DNA of 51,279 nucleotides from Candidatus Magnetocorallium paracelense (GTDB lineage: Bacteria > Nitrospirota > Thermodesulfovibrionia > Thermodesulfovibrionales > Magnetobacteriaceae): the NCBI GenBank assembly GCA_029001845.1, contig JAREWP010000001.1, positions 1 to 51,279 on the forward strand, in the 5' to 3' direction. Positions 25,380 to 35,403 of this stretch are shown one piece after another. The position numbers and the translations under genes are program-made. The notes under the pieces are model-generated. The model was not told the DNA's origin. It saw only the letters and a program-made list of their open reading frames with translations, and searched no databases. Position 1 is the first letter of the stretch. The number at the start of each line of letters is the position of its first letter.

Positions 25380-26483
25380 TTACTCTCCCGAAAAAATTCC
25401 CTTTAATCTGTCGGCGAAGCTTTTTGTTACATCGTCGCCACTGATTTCTGCGAACTCTTCCAGTAGCTCTTTCTGTCTCTGATTCAGCTTCTTGGGGACA
25501 TCTATGTAAATCTTTACGATCAGGTCTCCTCTTGAGTAACCTCCGAGCTTTTGAATACCTTCTCCTTTAAGACGAAACATCCTTCCCGATGGAGTTCCGG
25601 GAGGTATCTTCAGACGTTCCGTATTCATCAACTTAGGTACTTCTATCTCTCCGCCTAATGCAGCGATAGTAAAAGTGACCGGTACTTCACAGATTATATG
25701 CTCCCCTTCGCGAATGAATATCGGATGTTTTTCAACTGAAATAAAAATATAAAGATCACCGGGAGGCCCTCCGTTTAAACCGAGTTCTCCTTCCCCTGTC
25801 ATTTTCAGGCGAGTGTTTGTGTCAACTCCGGGCGGAACTTTTACGGAGATATTTCTGGTTTTTTTCACTTTACCCGTTCCCTTGCAACTCCTGCATGGAT
25901 CGTCTATTATACTGCCGGTCCCGTTACACCTGCTACAGGTTTTGCTTACAGAAAAAAAACCCTGTTGAAATCTGACCTGGCCTGTTCCCTGGCATGTCTG
26001 GCAGCTTGTCGGAGACTTGCCGTCAGCTGCACCGGAACCATAACAGGTATCGCAGTTTTGCCATCTAGGCACGGAAATTTCCTTTTCGGCTCCAAAGGCC
26101 GCTTCCTCGAGATTTATAGAGAGATCATACCTAAGATCATTTCCTTTTTGAGGACGGGTCCTTCTACTGCCTCCAAAGGAGGAGCCGCCAAAGAAATCGC
26201 CGAATACATCTTCGAAAATATCGGTAAAGCTCGATGAGAAGGAACTGAAGTCAGCACCGGAGCCCATCCCGTCCAGCGTGCCGTATCTGTCATAATGGGC
26301 CCTCTTTTGCTGATCGCTGAGGCATGAGTATGCCTCATTTATTTCCTTAAACTTATCTTCCGCATCTTTTTGTCCCTGGTTTCTGTCAGGGTGATACTTA
26401 AGAGCCAGTTTTCTGTACGCCTTTTTTAATTCCTCGTCAGTGGCGTTTCTTTCCACGCCGAGGACGGAATAATAGTCTTTCAT
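25380..26483 (-). CDS. dnaJ: Hsp40 co-chaperone DnaJ
   Basis: 367 residues, type I. The J domain has KYHPDRNQG with the HPD motif that stimulates DnaK ATPase, then a G/F-rich linker (SFGGSRR). Four CxxCxGxG zinc repeats ([32 protein letters not shown]) precede a C-terminal substrate-binding region. It starts five bases after the dnaK stop in the hrcA-grpE-dnaK-dnaJ operon. Confidence 0.98.
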   Translation of the reverse strand: MKDYYSVLGVERNATDEELKKAYRKLALKYHPDRNQGQKDAEDKFKEINEAYSCLSDQQKRAHYDRYGTLDGMGSGADFSSFSSSFTDIFEDVFGDFFGGSSFGGSRRTRPQKGNDLRYDLSINLEEAAFGAEKEISVPRWQNCDTCYGSGAADGKSPTSCQTCQGTGQVRFQQGFFSVSKTCSRCNGTGSIIDDPCRSCKGTGKVKKTRNISVKVPPGVDTNTRLKMTGEGELGLNGGPPGDLYIFISVEKHPIFIREGEHIICEVPVTFTIAALGGEIEVPKLMNTERLKIPPGTPSGRMFRLKGEGIQKLGGYSRGDLIVKIYIDVPKKLNQRQKELLEEFAEISGDDVTKSFADRLKGIFSGE

Positions 26484-26488
26484 GCTAA

Positions 26489-28414
26489 TCAGTCTTTCTT
26501 CTCTTTATCGACATCTTCAAATTCCGCCTCTACAACATCTTCATCATCCGCTGTTTCTGTCTCTGCACTCTGTCCGGCGTCCGCTTCAGGAGAAGCAGAA
26601 CCTTGAGCAGCATCTTTGTAAATGTGCTCGGCGAATTTATGAGAAGCCGTTGTAAGAGCTTCTACTGCTGACCTGATCTCATCTGCGCTGCTTGAGGAGT
26701 CCTTTACGTCTTTACATCTCTTTAAGCTGTCTTCAATATCCTTTTTCTCTGTCTCAGAGAGTTTGTCCCCATGCTCTTTCAAGGATTTTTCCACTGTATA
26801 CACCAAGGAATCAGCTTCGTTTCTGGCCTCGGCGAGCTGCTTGATTTGTTTATCCTCCTCGCTGTGAGATTCGGCGTCTTTAATCATCCTTTCGATCTCT
26901 TCTTCGTTCAATCCGCTGGAGGCGGTTATTTTAATCGATTGCTCCTTGCCGGTGCCAAGGTCTTTTGCGGAAACGTGCATGATTCCGTTTGCATCGATAT
27001 CAAAGGTTACCTCTATTTGAGGGACTCCTCTTGGCGCCGGAGGTATTCCCACGAGTTCAAAGTTACCGAGAAGCTTATTATGAGCAGCCATTTCCCTTTC
27101 ACCCTGACAGACTTTAATTGTAACGGCAGGCTGGCTGTCGGCGGCAGTCGAGAATATTTGGCTCTTTTTGGCGGGAATTGTTGTATTCCTCTCAATAAGT
27201 TTGGTAAACACGCCTCCAAGGGTCTCTATTCCAAGAGAAAGAGGGGTTACATCAAGCAAAAGAACCTCTTTTACATCTCCTTTCAGTACAGCCCCCTGAA
27301 TAGCTGCGCCCGACGCCACAACTTCATCGGGATTAACGCTTTTATTTGGTTCTTTATTGAAAAAATCCTGTACTGTCTGATGTACCTTAGGTGTTCTTAT
27401 GGAACCGCCGACCATGAGTACTTCATTTACATCGGAAGAAGAGAGGTTCGCATCTTTCAGCGCCTTTCTGCATGGTTCAACGGATCTTGCTATCAGATCG
27501 TCGACCAATTGTTCAAATTTAGCCCTGGAAAGCTTTAGCAGTAAATGTTTAGGACCTGAAGCGTCTGCTGTAATAAAGGGGAGGTTAATTTCGGTTTCCG
27601 TGGCTGTGGATAATTCGATTTTAGCTCTTTCCGCCGCTTCTTTCAATCTTTGGAGAGACATTCTGTCGCTTTTAAGGTCTATGCCCTGTTCTTTTTTGAA
27701 TTCCTCTACGATCCAGTCCATTATCCTCAAATCCAGGTCATCGCCGCCCAGGTATGTATCACCATTTGTCGATTTAACTTCAATAACTCCTTCTCCTATT
27801 TCGAGGATTGATATATCGAAAGTACCTCCTCCAAGATCGTATACAGCTACTTTTTCTTCTTTCTTTTTATCTATACCGTATGCAAGGGATGCGGCTGTAG
27901 GCTCATTGATTATTCGTAATACATTAAGCCCCGCTATCTTACCTGCGTCTTTTGTTGCCTGCCTTTGACTGTCATCGAAATATGCAGGTACGGTGACAAC
28001 GGCGTCATTTACAGTCTCCCCGAGATAATCTTCGGCCGCCTGTTTAAGTTTTTGTAAAATCATTGCAGAAATCTCGGGCGGAGAATAGGTCTTTCCTCTG
28101 CACTCCACATGTGCGTCTCCATTAGGCGCCTCAACGATTTTATAAGGCAGCTTACTTTTTGCGTCCTGAACTTCACCTGATGAATATTTTCTGCCCATCA
28201 GCCTTTTTATGGAAAAAACAGTGTTTTCCGGGTTGGTGATAGCCTGCCTCTTGGCGATTTGCCCAACAAGTCTCTCATCTTTGTCTGTAAACGCCACAAC
28301 TGACGGCGTCGTCCTGCTTCCTTCCTGATTTGGAATGACAACCTGCTCACCGCCCTGTACAACGGCTACAACGGAGTTTGTTGTTCCAAGGTCTATACCT
28401 ATTGCCTTACCCAT
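26489..28414 (-). CDS. dnaK: Hsp70 chaperone DnaK
   Basis: 641 residues. The ATPase domain has [42 protein letters not shown] and [13 protein letters not shown]. The [11 protein letters not shown] linker leads to the substrate-binding domain and an acidic C-terminus. GGAGG precedes the ATG. A 162-base gap from grpE may hold an extra promoter (TTGTCG, 18 bases, TATATA), at low confidence. Confidence 0.99.
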   Translation of the reverse strand: MGKAIGIDLGTTNSVVAVVQGGEQVVIPNQEGSRTTPSVVAFTDKDERLVGQIAKRQAITNPENTVFSIKRLMGRKYSSGEVQDAKSKLPYKIVEAPNGDAHVECRGKTYSPPEISAMILQKLKQAAEDYLGETVNDAVVTVPAYFDDSQRQATKDAGKIAGLNVLRIINEPTAASLAYGIDKKKEEKVAVYDLGGGTFDISILEIGEGVIEVKSTNGDTYLGGDDLDLRIMDWIVEEFKKEQGIDLKSDRMSLQRLKEAAERAKIELSTATETEINLPFITADASGPKHLLLKLSRAKFEQLVDDLIARSVEPCRKALKDANLSSSDVNEVLMVGGSIRTPKVHQTVQDFFNKEPNKSVNPDEVVASGAAIQGAVLKGDVKEVLLLDVTPLSLGIETLGGVFTKLIERNTTIPAKKSQIFSTAADSQPAVTIKVCQGEREMAAHNKLLGNFELVGIPPAPRGVPQIEVTFDIDANGIMHVSAKDLGTGKEQSIKITASSGLNEEEIERMIKDAESHSEEDKQIKQLAEARNEADSLVYTVEKSLKEHGDKLSETEKKDIEDSLKRCKDVKDSSSSADEIRSAVEALTTASHKFAEHIYKDAAQGSASPEADAGQSAETETADDEDVVEAEFEDVDKEKKD

Positions 28415-28576
28415 TAATTTCCTCCTGTTTATATCTTATACTTTTACAGTCTCATGATCGACAATTACAAGTCGAACTTTAGAATTAGGTCGTATGCACT
28501 GCTTTGTTTGTAAAGCACACAGAAAAGACAAAAGTACTTTGCCGTACTTAAAAAGCGGTTATCGATCAAACTGTGG

Positions 28577-29218
28577 TTATACCATTTTATCGACGGATTT
28601 CTCTTTTTGTTCCGGTTTTTTAGACACCGAGACCATTGCCGGTCTTATCAATCTGTCCCTTAACATATATCCTTTTCTAAACTCTTCCACAACGGTTTTA
28701 TCTTCCAGATCATCTCTTTCCACTTCCGACATTGCGTGATGGAATGCAGGGTCAAATGGTTTTCCTCCTGTATCCAAAACGGAAAGTCCGAAACCTTCAA
28801 GTGATTTCTTCATTTCCTTTAAAGTCATCTCGACACCCTGAGCCAGAGAGTCTTTTGCATCGGTATCTGCATGAGAAAGCGCCAGTTCAAGATTATCTAT
28901 TACCGGTAAAAGCTCTGTCATGACGCCTTCATGGCCGTACTTATGTATCTTTTCCTTTTCTTTGGAAACTCTTTTTTTGTAATTTTCGAATTCGGCGTAT
29001 AACCTCAAATATTTATTGTTTAACTCGTTGAAGTCACTCTTGAGTGTTTCGTAATCCCCGTTTCCCTTTTTCGACTTCTCTTCGACATCGTCGGCCTTGT
29101 CCGAATCAGTCATGTCACTGCCGGAGGATACGCCTTCAACGTTTTTTTCGAGTTCATCGGATTCGCCGGATGTCTCTTTACTTTCCTTATTTGTTATTTC
29201 ATCCCTGTCTTCACTCAC
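28577..29218 (-). CDS. grpE: nucleotide exchange factor GrpE
   Basis: 213 residues. The acidic N-terminal tail is followed by a long helix (YAEFENYKKRVSKEKEK), then a beta domain with LPVIDNLELAL, GVEMTLKEM, GKPFDPAFHHAM and GYMLRDRLIRPAMVSVSK, the standard GrpE signatures. It releases ADP from DnaK. It lies 12 bases after hrcA. Confidence 0.97.
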   Translation of the reverse strand: MSEDRDEITNKESKETSGESDELEKNVEGVSSGSDMTDSDKADDVEEKSKKGNGDYETLKSDFNELNNKYLRLYAEFENYKKRVSKEKEKIHKYGHEGVMTELLPVIDNLELALSHADTDAKDSLAQGVEMTLKEMKKSLEGFGLSVLDTGGKPFDPAFHHAMSEVERDDLEDKTVVEEFRKGYMLRDRLIRPAMVSVSKKPEQKEKSVDKMV

Positions 29219-29230
29219 AGGTCTTGCCTC

Positions 29231-30259
29231 CTATTCCTTCTCAAATTGTTTCGACAAAAAATTAGCCGTTGTCGATACCATGGAGATTGCGCTCATATAG
29301 TCCATCCTTTTAGGGCCGATTAAACCTAAAATCCCAAAGGGCCTGCCTCTTTCATAGAATCTCGATGCAACTATGCTGAATTCGTTTGAACGCAGCAAGG
29401 GTTCGGTGTCCAGGCATACATGTACGCCGTCACTGTCAATGATTTTATCCAGGAGTTTTACTATTGTTTGCTTATCCTCCATGGTTTTCGACATCTCCCT
29501 GATTTTCCGGATATCCGAAAAATCGGGAAGCTCAAGCATATCGCTCATCCCCGTGAAACAGACATCCATATATAAAGTGTCTCCGAAATTAATGGCGTCC
29601 ATACACAAATTAAAAGCCTTTGAAATAAGATTATCCCTTTGGTGTTTGTTATTATTTAAATCTTCAAGGAGTATTTTCCGTACTTCAGTCAAAGAGTGTC
29701 CTGAAAACTCGGCGTTCAAATACGATGCGATTCGATTAAGGTCCTTTGGGGAAGTGGACTGTTCGGAGTCGATAACCTTATGTTTTATAGCGCCTTCTTC
29801 CGTCAGTATGACAACGGCCAGTTTATTGTTTTTGTACGGGAAAAACTCGATCTTTTTTAAAATGCTTTTTTCCGCGGAAGACGACATTGTCACACCGATA
29901 TATTTTGAACGACAGGCAAGCATTTCGGTTACCTTGATTAAAAAAGAACCGAGATCACATTTTTCCTCCATAAGATTTTCATAAAGATCGTCCAGTAATT
30001 CACTGTCGGAATCAACGCTTTTATCGAGTATCTCGTCTACATAAAATTTGTACCCCATATTGGTCGGTACCCTGCCGGCCGATGTATGAGGCTGACTCAG
30101 GTACCCCAAATCCTCGAGATCAGCCATTGTATTTCTTATGGTGGCCGAAGATATTCCTAAAGGATATTTTTTAAAAATATATCTGGACCCGACCGGCGTG
30201 GAGTTGTTAATATAGCTTTGAATTACTGCGAAGAGTATGTCTTTGCTTCTGTCATCCAT
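29231..30259 (-). CDS. hrcA: heat-shock repressor HrcA
   Basis: 342 residues. The N-terminal winged helix has GISSATIRNTMADLEDLGYL and QPHTSAGRVPTNMGYKFYVD. The C-terminal GAF-like region ends in PFGILGLIGPKRMDY. It represses by binding CIRCE sites, and its folding depends on GroEL. A perfect CIRCE exists before groES at 32457-32483, but none is seen before hrcA itself. Confidence 0.97.
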   Translation of the reverse strand: MDDRSKDILFAVIQSYINNSTPVGSRYIFKKYPLGISSATIRNTMADLEDLGYLSQPHTSAGRVPTNMGYKFYVDEILDKSVDSDSELLDDLYENLMEEKCDLGSFLIKVTEMLACRSKYIGVTMSSSAEKSILKKIEFFPYKNNKLAVVILTEEGAIKHKVIDSEQSTSPKDLNRIASYLNAEFSGHSLTEVRKILLEDLNNNKHQRDNLISKAFNLCMDAINFGDTLYMDVCFTGMSDMLELPDFSDIRKIREMSKTMEDKQTIVKLLDKIIDSDGVHVCLDTEPLLRSNEFSIVASRFYERGRPFGILGLIGPKRMDYMSAISMVSTTANFLSKQFEKE

Positions 30260-30295
30260 TCGTTTATTGCTTACCTGGTGTAAGTGGCGAAAAAT

Positions 30296-30350
30296 TTAGA
30301 GTTTTTAATAATTAATGTTACTTTCAGTAAATTATTATTAAAAACTCTAA
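30296..30350 (-). terminator. 17-bp-stem hairpin between groEL and hrcA
   Basis: TTAGAGTTTTTAATAAT (30296-30312) is perfectly complementary to 30334-30350 around a 21-base loop. On the minus strand it is followed by ATTTTTCG. It lies after the groEL stop and about 40 bases before hrcA, so it may terminate groESL. It is also placed to act as an operator for hrcA. Its sequence is not CIRCE. Confidence 0.6.
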
Positions 30351-30478
30351 CAATTATATAAATACCTTGTCAAGAGTGTATGAAGAGATTACATGAGTTG
30401 CTTCAAAGGGGACATGTTGTCCCCTTTGGATGGTTTTCGAATAAAATAAACCTCTATTGCGTGAAAGTCGGTAACGGG

Positions 30479-32152
<1,674 letters not shown>

Positions 32153-32156
32153 TTAA

Positions 32157-32417
32157 TTATTCGATTATTCCCAGAATATCTTCTTCTTTAATTATTAAAT
32201 ATTCGACATTGTCAATAGACAGCTTCGAACCTGAATACTTATCGAAAAATACCTCGTTACCGATCTTAACGTCTTTAACTTCGGACCCGACTGCTTCTAC
32301 CTTGCCTCTTTGCGGCTTTTCTTTTGCCGTGTCAGGCACATAGATACCGCCGGCGGTCTTTTCCAGCTCCTCTGTGTAACTAACGAGAACACGCTCTTTT
32401 AATGGTTTGAAATTCAT
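32157..32417 (-). CDS. groS: co-chaperonin GroES
   Basis: 86 residues. It has FKPLKERVLV, the mobile loop KTAGGIYVPDTAKEKPQRG, and the EVFFDKYSG and EEDILGIIE strands. It caps GroEL. AGGAGGG lies ten bases before ATG, and expression is controlled by the CIRCE and promoter just upstream. Confidence 0.98.
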   Translation of the reverse strand: MNFKPLKERVLVSYTEELEKTAGGIYVPDTAKEKPQRGKVEAVGSEVKDVKIGNEVFFDKYSGSKLSIDNVEYLIIKEEDILGIIE

Positions 32418-32456
32418 TAGAGATTATCCCTCCTTAAAATTATATTAGATTTTATG

Positions 32457-32483
32457 TTAGCACTCAATCCCAATGAGTGCTAA
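32457..32483 (-). promoter_or_regulatory. CIRCE operator (HrcA binding site)
   Basis: TTAGCACTC, nine bases, GAGTGCTAA: a perfect match to the CIRCE consensus. It lies about 40 bases before the groES start and just downstream of the promoter -10, so HrcA bound here would block transcription. Confidence 0.97.
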
Positions 32484-32506
32484 TAATTTATGTTGAAACG
32501 GCAAAA

Positions 32507-32535
32507 AGTATAGCACAGTTTTTTCATCATGTCAA
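32507..32535 (-). promoter_or_regulatory. groESL sigma-70-type promoter
   Basis: On the minus strand TTGACA (32535-32530), a 17-base spacer and TATACT (32512-32507). The -10 ends 24 bases before the CIRCE. This is the standard vegetative promoter plus CIRCE arrangement. Confidence 0.85.
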
Positions 32536-32630
32536 GAAAAAAATGATATTCCCGAATTTTTTATTTTACAGTTTACGCGCAATTTAACTTATAAGAGATT
32601 AATATTGTATTATATACCGAGGTTAAATCG

Positions 32631-33893
32631 ATGAAGAAATTCTTTTTATTTATGACCCTTGTACACTTTTTTTTTACAATTGGCAATGCGCCCGTTTATT
32701 CGAAGATTTATATAGACGTCACCTCTCCGGGACTCAGGAAACTGCCTGTTGCAGTGCAGGCCCTGGCAGGTCACCCGATAGGTAATGATTTGGCTGAAAT
32801 TGTAAAAGCCGATCTCCAATATACAGGCCTTTTTACCTTTATCGACGAATCCGCTTTTGTGGAAACTCCGAATCAGGGGTTTAATCCTGCAAACTGGAAA
32901 CCCTTGGGTGTAGAGGTAGTCGTAAAGGGGACTTTGGTGATCAGTGACGAGATAGAGGTCAATATTTCGGCCTATGATGTTGTAGAGGTTAAGAACATCC
33001 TTAAAAAGAGGTACTCCGCCGAAAAGAGGCTTCTCAGGCTGGTAGCTCATAAAATATCCAACGATATATACGAGAGGATTACCGGTCAGAAAGGCATCTT
33101 CGATAAAAAGATCGCCTTTGTAGGCGAGAAAGGGAGGGGAAAGAGTATTTATATAATGGACTGGGACGGACAGAGACCTCGACGCCTGATAAGCAGGGGA
33201 GAGATTCTCATGCCTCCCAGGTGGTCTCCGGAAGGAAAAAGAATCGCATACTCTTCTCAAAGAAACAGGATATGGGGTGTTTACTATCTGGATTTGGAGC
33301 GGATGAAGGAACAGTTGATCTATAAATCCAAAGGAACAAGCCTGGTGGGAGGTTTTATGCCCGATGGAGAGAGTATCCTCCTCTCTTCCTCTCATAAGGG
33401 GTCTCCCGATATTTTTCTCCTCCATATAAAGACGAATCTCCTGAGCAGACTAACCTATTCAAACAGCATAGAAGTGTCTCCGGCGATATCTCCTGACGGC
33501 GAGACGATTGCCTATGTATCGAACACGACATATACGCCTCAGATATATATAATGGATACAATGGGGAACAATTCTAAACGAGTAACTTTTACAGGCGCTT
33601 ATAATACATCGCCAAATTGGGCGAAAGGCGGCGATATGTTGGCCTTTTCAGGTATAATAGACGGGAAATTACAGATATTCACGATAAGACCCGACGGAAC
33701 GGGGCTCATGCTTCTCACTGAATCGGGCAATAACGAGGACCCCGTTTTTTCGCCGGACGGACGTTTCATCGCCTTTAGCTCTGACAGGGAAGGGTATAAA
33801 GCGGTATATATCATGCGATCCAACGGCGAAGGACAAAAAAGGATTTCTCCGGGACAATTAAGGGCCTTCGGCCCTTCATGGTCACCTGATTAA
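32631..33893 (+). CDS. tolB: Tol-Pal system beta-propeller TolB
   Basis: 420 residues. The signal peptide (KKFFLFMTLVHFFFTIGNAP) leads to an N-terminal alpha/beta domain with DLQYTGLFTFID and VVVKGTL. A six-bladed propeller follows with repeated PRWSPEGKRIAYSS, PAISPDGETIAYVS, PNWAKGGDMLAFSG and PVFSPDGRFIAFSS. It is periplasmic and partners Pal and TolA in outer-membrane constriction. tolQRA are not in the window. Confidence 0.96.
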   Translation: MKKFFLFMTLVHFFFTIGNAPVYSKIYIDVTSPGLRKLPVAVQALAGHPIGNDLAEIVKADLQYTGLFTFIDESAFVETPNQGFNPANWKPLGVEVVVKGTLVISDEIEVNISAYDVVEVKNILKKRYSAEKRLLRLVAHKISNDIYERITGQKGIFDKKIAFVGEKGRGKSIYIMDWDGQRPRRLISRGEILMPPRWSPEGKRIAYSSQRNRIWGVYYLDLERMKEQLIYKSKGTSLVGGFMPDGESILLSSSHKGSPDIFLLHIKTNLLSRLTYSNSIEVSPAISPDGETIAYVSNTTYTPQIYIMDTMGNNSKRVTFTGAYNTSPNWAKGGDMLAFSGIIDGKLQIFTIRPDGTGLMLLTESGNNEDPVFSPDGRFIAFSSDREGYKAVYIMRSNGEGQKRISPGQLRAFGPSWSPD

Positions 33894-33916
33894 AGGGTTT
33901 ATAATATAAGGGAGGT

Positions 33917-34495
33917 ATGATAATGAAGCATCTTGTATTTTTATTGTTGGTTTTAACTCTATCCATTGGCTGTGCTCAAAGACAGGTCACACTGCCTGAG
34001 GAAAGCGCAGGTCAGTCAACCGGCGCGGAAGGGAACGTGGGAGAAAGAGGAGAAAAGGTCGAGGAAGGGATAGGCAGCTACGGAGCTGAAAAAGTCAAAG
34101 GCGAAGAAATAACGGGAGATAATACAGGAACCCCCGATTCAACCGGCGAAGGAGTATTTCCGGACATCTATTTCGATTATGACAGTTATGAGATTATGGA
34201 GGATTTCAAGCCTGTTCTGAGAAAAATCGCAGATTGGTCACTCACTAACGGTAATTCCCGGATACTTGTTGAGGGGCATTGTGATGACAGAGGCACGAAT
34301 GAGTATAATCTCGCTCTTGGAGATCAAAGGGCCCAGGCAGTGAGGGACTACCTGCTCTCTCTGGGGCTGGATTACAATAAAATAGAGATAATCAGTTACG
34401 GCGAGGAGAGACCTCAGTGTTTCGAGCTAAGCGAATCCTGCCGGGCTAAAAACAGGAGAGCTCATTTCATAGAATATAAAGAAGGAGGGCAATAG
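33917..34495 (+). CDS. pal: peptidoglycan-associated lipoprotein Pal
   Basis: 192 residues. A lipoprotein signal peptide has lipobox LSIGC (Cys21), then a low-complexity Gly/Glu-rich linker of about 60 residues. The OmpA-like domain has IYFDYDSYEI, ILVEGHCDDRGTNEYN, LGDQRAQAVRDYL and SYGEERP. The lipid anchor holds it in the outer membrane and the OmpA domain binds peptidoglycan. A start two codons downstream (the second Met) is equally possible. Confidence 0.96.
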   Translation: MIMKHLVFLLLVLTLSIGCAQRQVTLPEESAGQSTGAEGNVGERGEKVEEGIGSYGAEKVKGEEITGDNTGTPDSTGEGVFPDIYFDYDSYEIMEDFKPVLRKIADWSLTNGNSRILVEGHCDDRGTNEYNLALGDQRAQAVRDYLLSLGLDYNKIEIISYGEERPQCFELSESCRAKNRRAHFIEYKEGGQ

Positions 34496-34497
34496 AG

Positions 34498-35403
34498 GTG
34501 ACGTCCAGGGTATATTTCTTTTTAATCTCTTTAACGGCCTTTTTGCTGACTTCCTGTGTGGCGGCAACGGACTACAGTGTGTTAAGAAACGATCTAAATA
34601 ATCTTCAAAGCGAATCTTTTCAGCAAAAAAACCTGTTAAACGACATTCAAAACCGCCTTGCGGCAATCGAGGTGCAAAATAAAGGCGCTTCAGCAGGAGC
34701 GCTCAGGCAAAGTCAGGAGAGGTTGAACTCACAGGTTTCTCAACTTATTAAGGAGGTTCAGATAATCAGAGGTGCATTGGATGAAGGCAATTACGGTTTT
34801 GAGAGAAGACTTGAAGAGGCCCGTACTGACAGAGATATTCTTAGAGCCCAGGCGGACTCTATGGATAACCAGTTGAAAGACTTTGGCATGAGGCTTCTCA
34901 GAATAGAATCAGCACTGATAAGCAAGGGTGTTATTACGGCACAGGCGCCTCCGGAACTACCGATGGAAAGTGTAAAAAAGGAACTGCCCGAGGTCTCGGA
35001 ATCAAAGGAAAGTATGGACGCTCTGTATAAAGAGGCCTATGAGCTTTTTAAATCTGGAGAATATAAAGATTCTCGCAATAAATTTAAAGCGATTATCGGT
35101 AAATTTCGAGAAGGCGAACTTCTGGACAACTCATATTTCTGGCTTGCAGAGACCTATTATAAAGAAGGACTTTTTGAGGATGCAATTATTTCATACGAAA
35201 CTCTGGTAAAGAATTTTCCTAAAAGCGATAAAGTGCCGGGAGCTTTGTTGAAGCAGGCATATTCTTTCTTGGAGCTTCCTGACAGGAGAACGGCAGAGGC
35301 CATATTGGAGCAACTGGTTGAGAGGTTTCCCGACTCAAAGGAGGCTGAGCTTGCCAAAAAGAAGCTTGAATTATTAAAAAGCGAGGCAAATAGGAGAGTG
35401 TGA
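34498..35403 (+). CDS. cpoB: cell division coordinator CpoB (YbgF)
   Basis: 301 residues from GTG 34498. It has a lipoprotein-like signal with LLTSC, then a coiled coil (about 25-130, NLQSESFQQKNLLNDIQNRL). Three TPRs follow with LYKEAYELFKSGEYKDSRNK, DNSYFWLAETYYKEGLFEDA and KVPGALLKQAYSFLELPDRR. It links Tol-Pal to peptidoglycan synthesis. The possible lipoprotein cysteine is less usual, as many CpoB proteins are soluble periplasmic. It starts two bases after pal and overlaps polA by four. Confidence 0.92.
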   Translation: MTSRVYFFLISLTAFLLTSCVAATDYSVLRNDLNNLQSESFQQKNLLNDIQNRLAAIEVQNKGASAGALRQSQERLNSQVSQLIKEVQIIRGALDEGNYGFERRLEEARTDRDILRAQADSMDNQLKDFGMRLLRIESALISKGVITAQAPPELPMESVKKELPEVSESKESMDALYKEAYELFKSGEYKDSRNKFKAIIGKFREGELLDNSYFWLAETYYKEGLFEDAIISYETLVKNFPKSDKVPGALLKQAYSFLELPDRRTAEAILEQLVERFPDSKEAELAKKKLELLKSEANRRV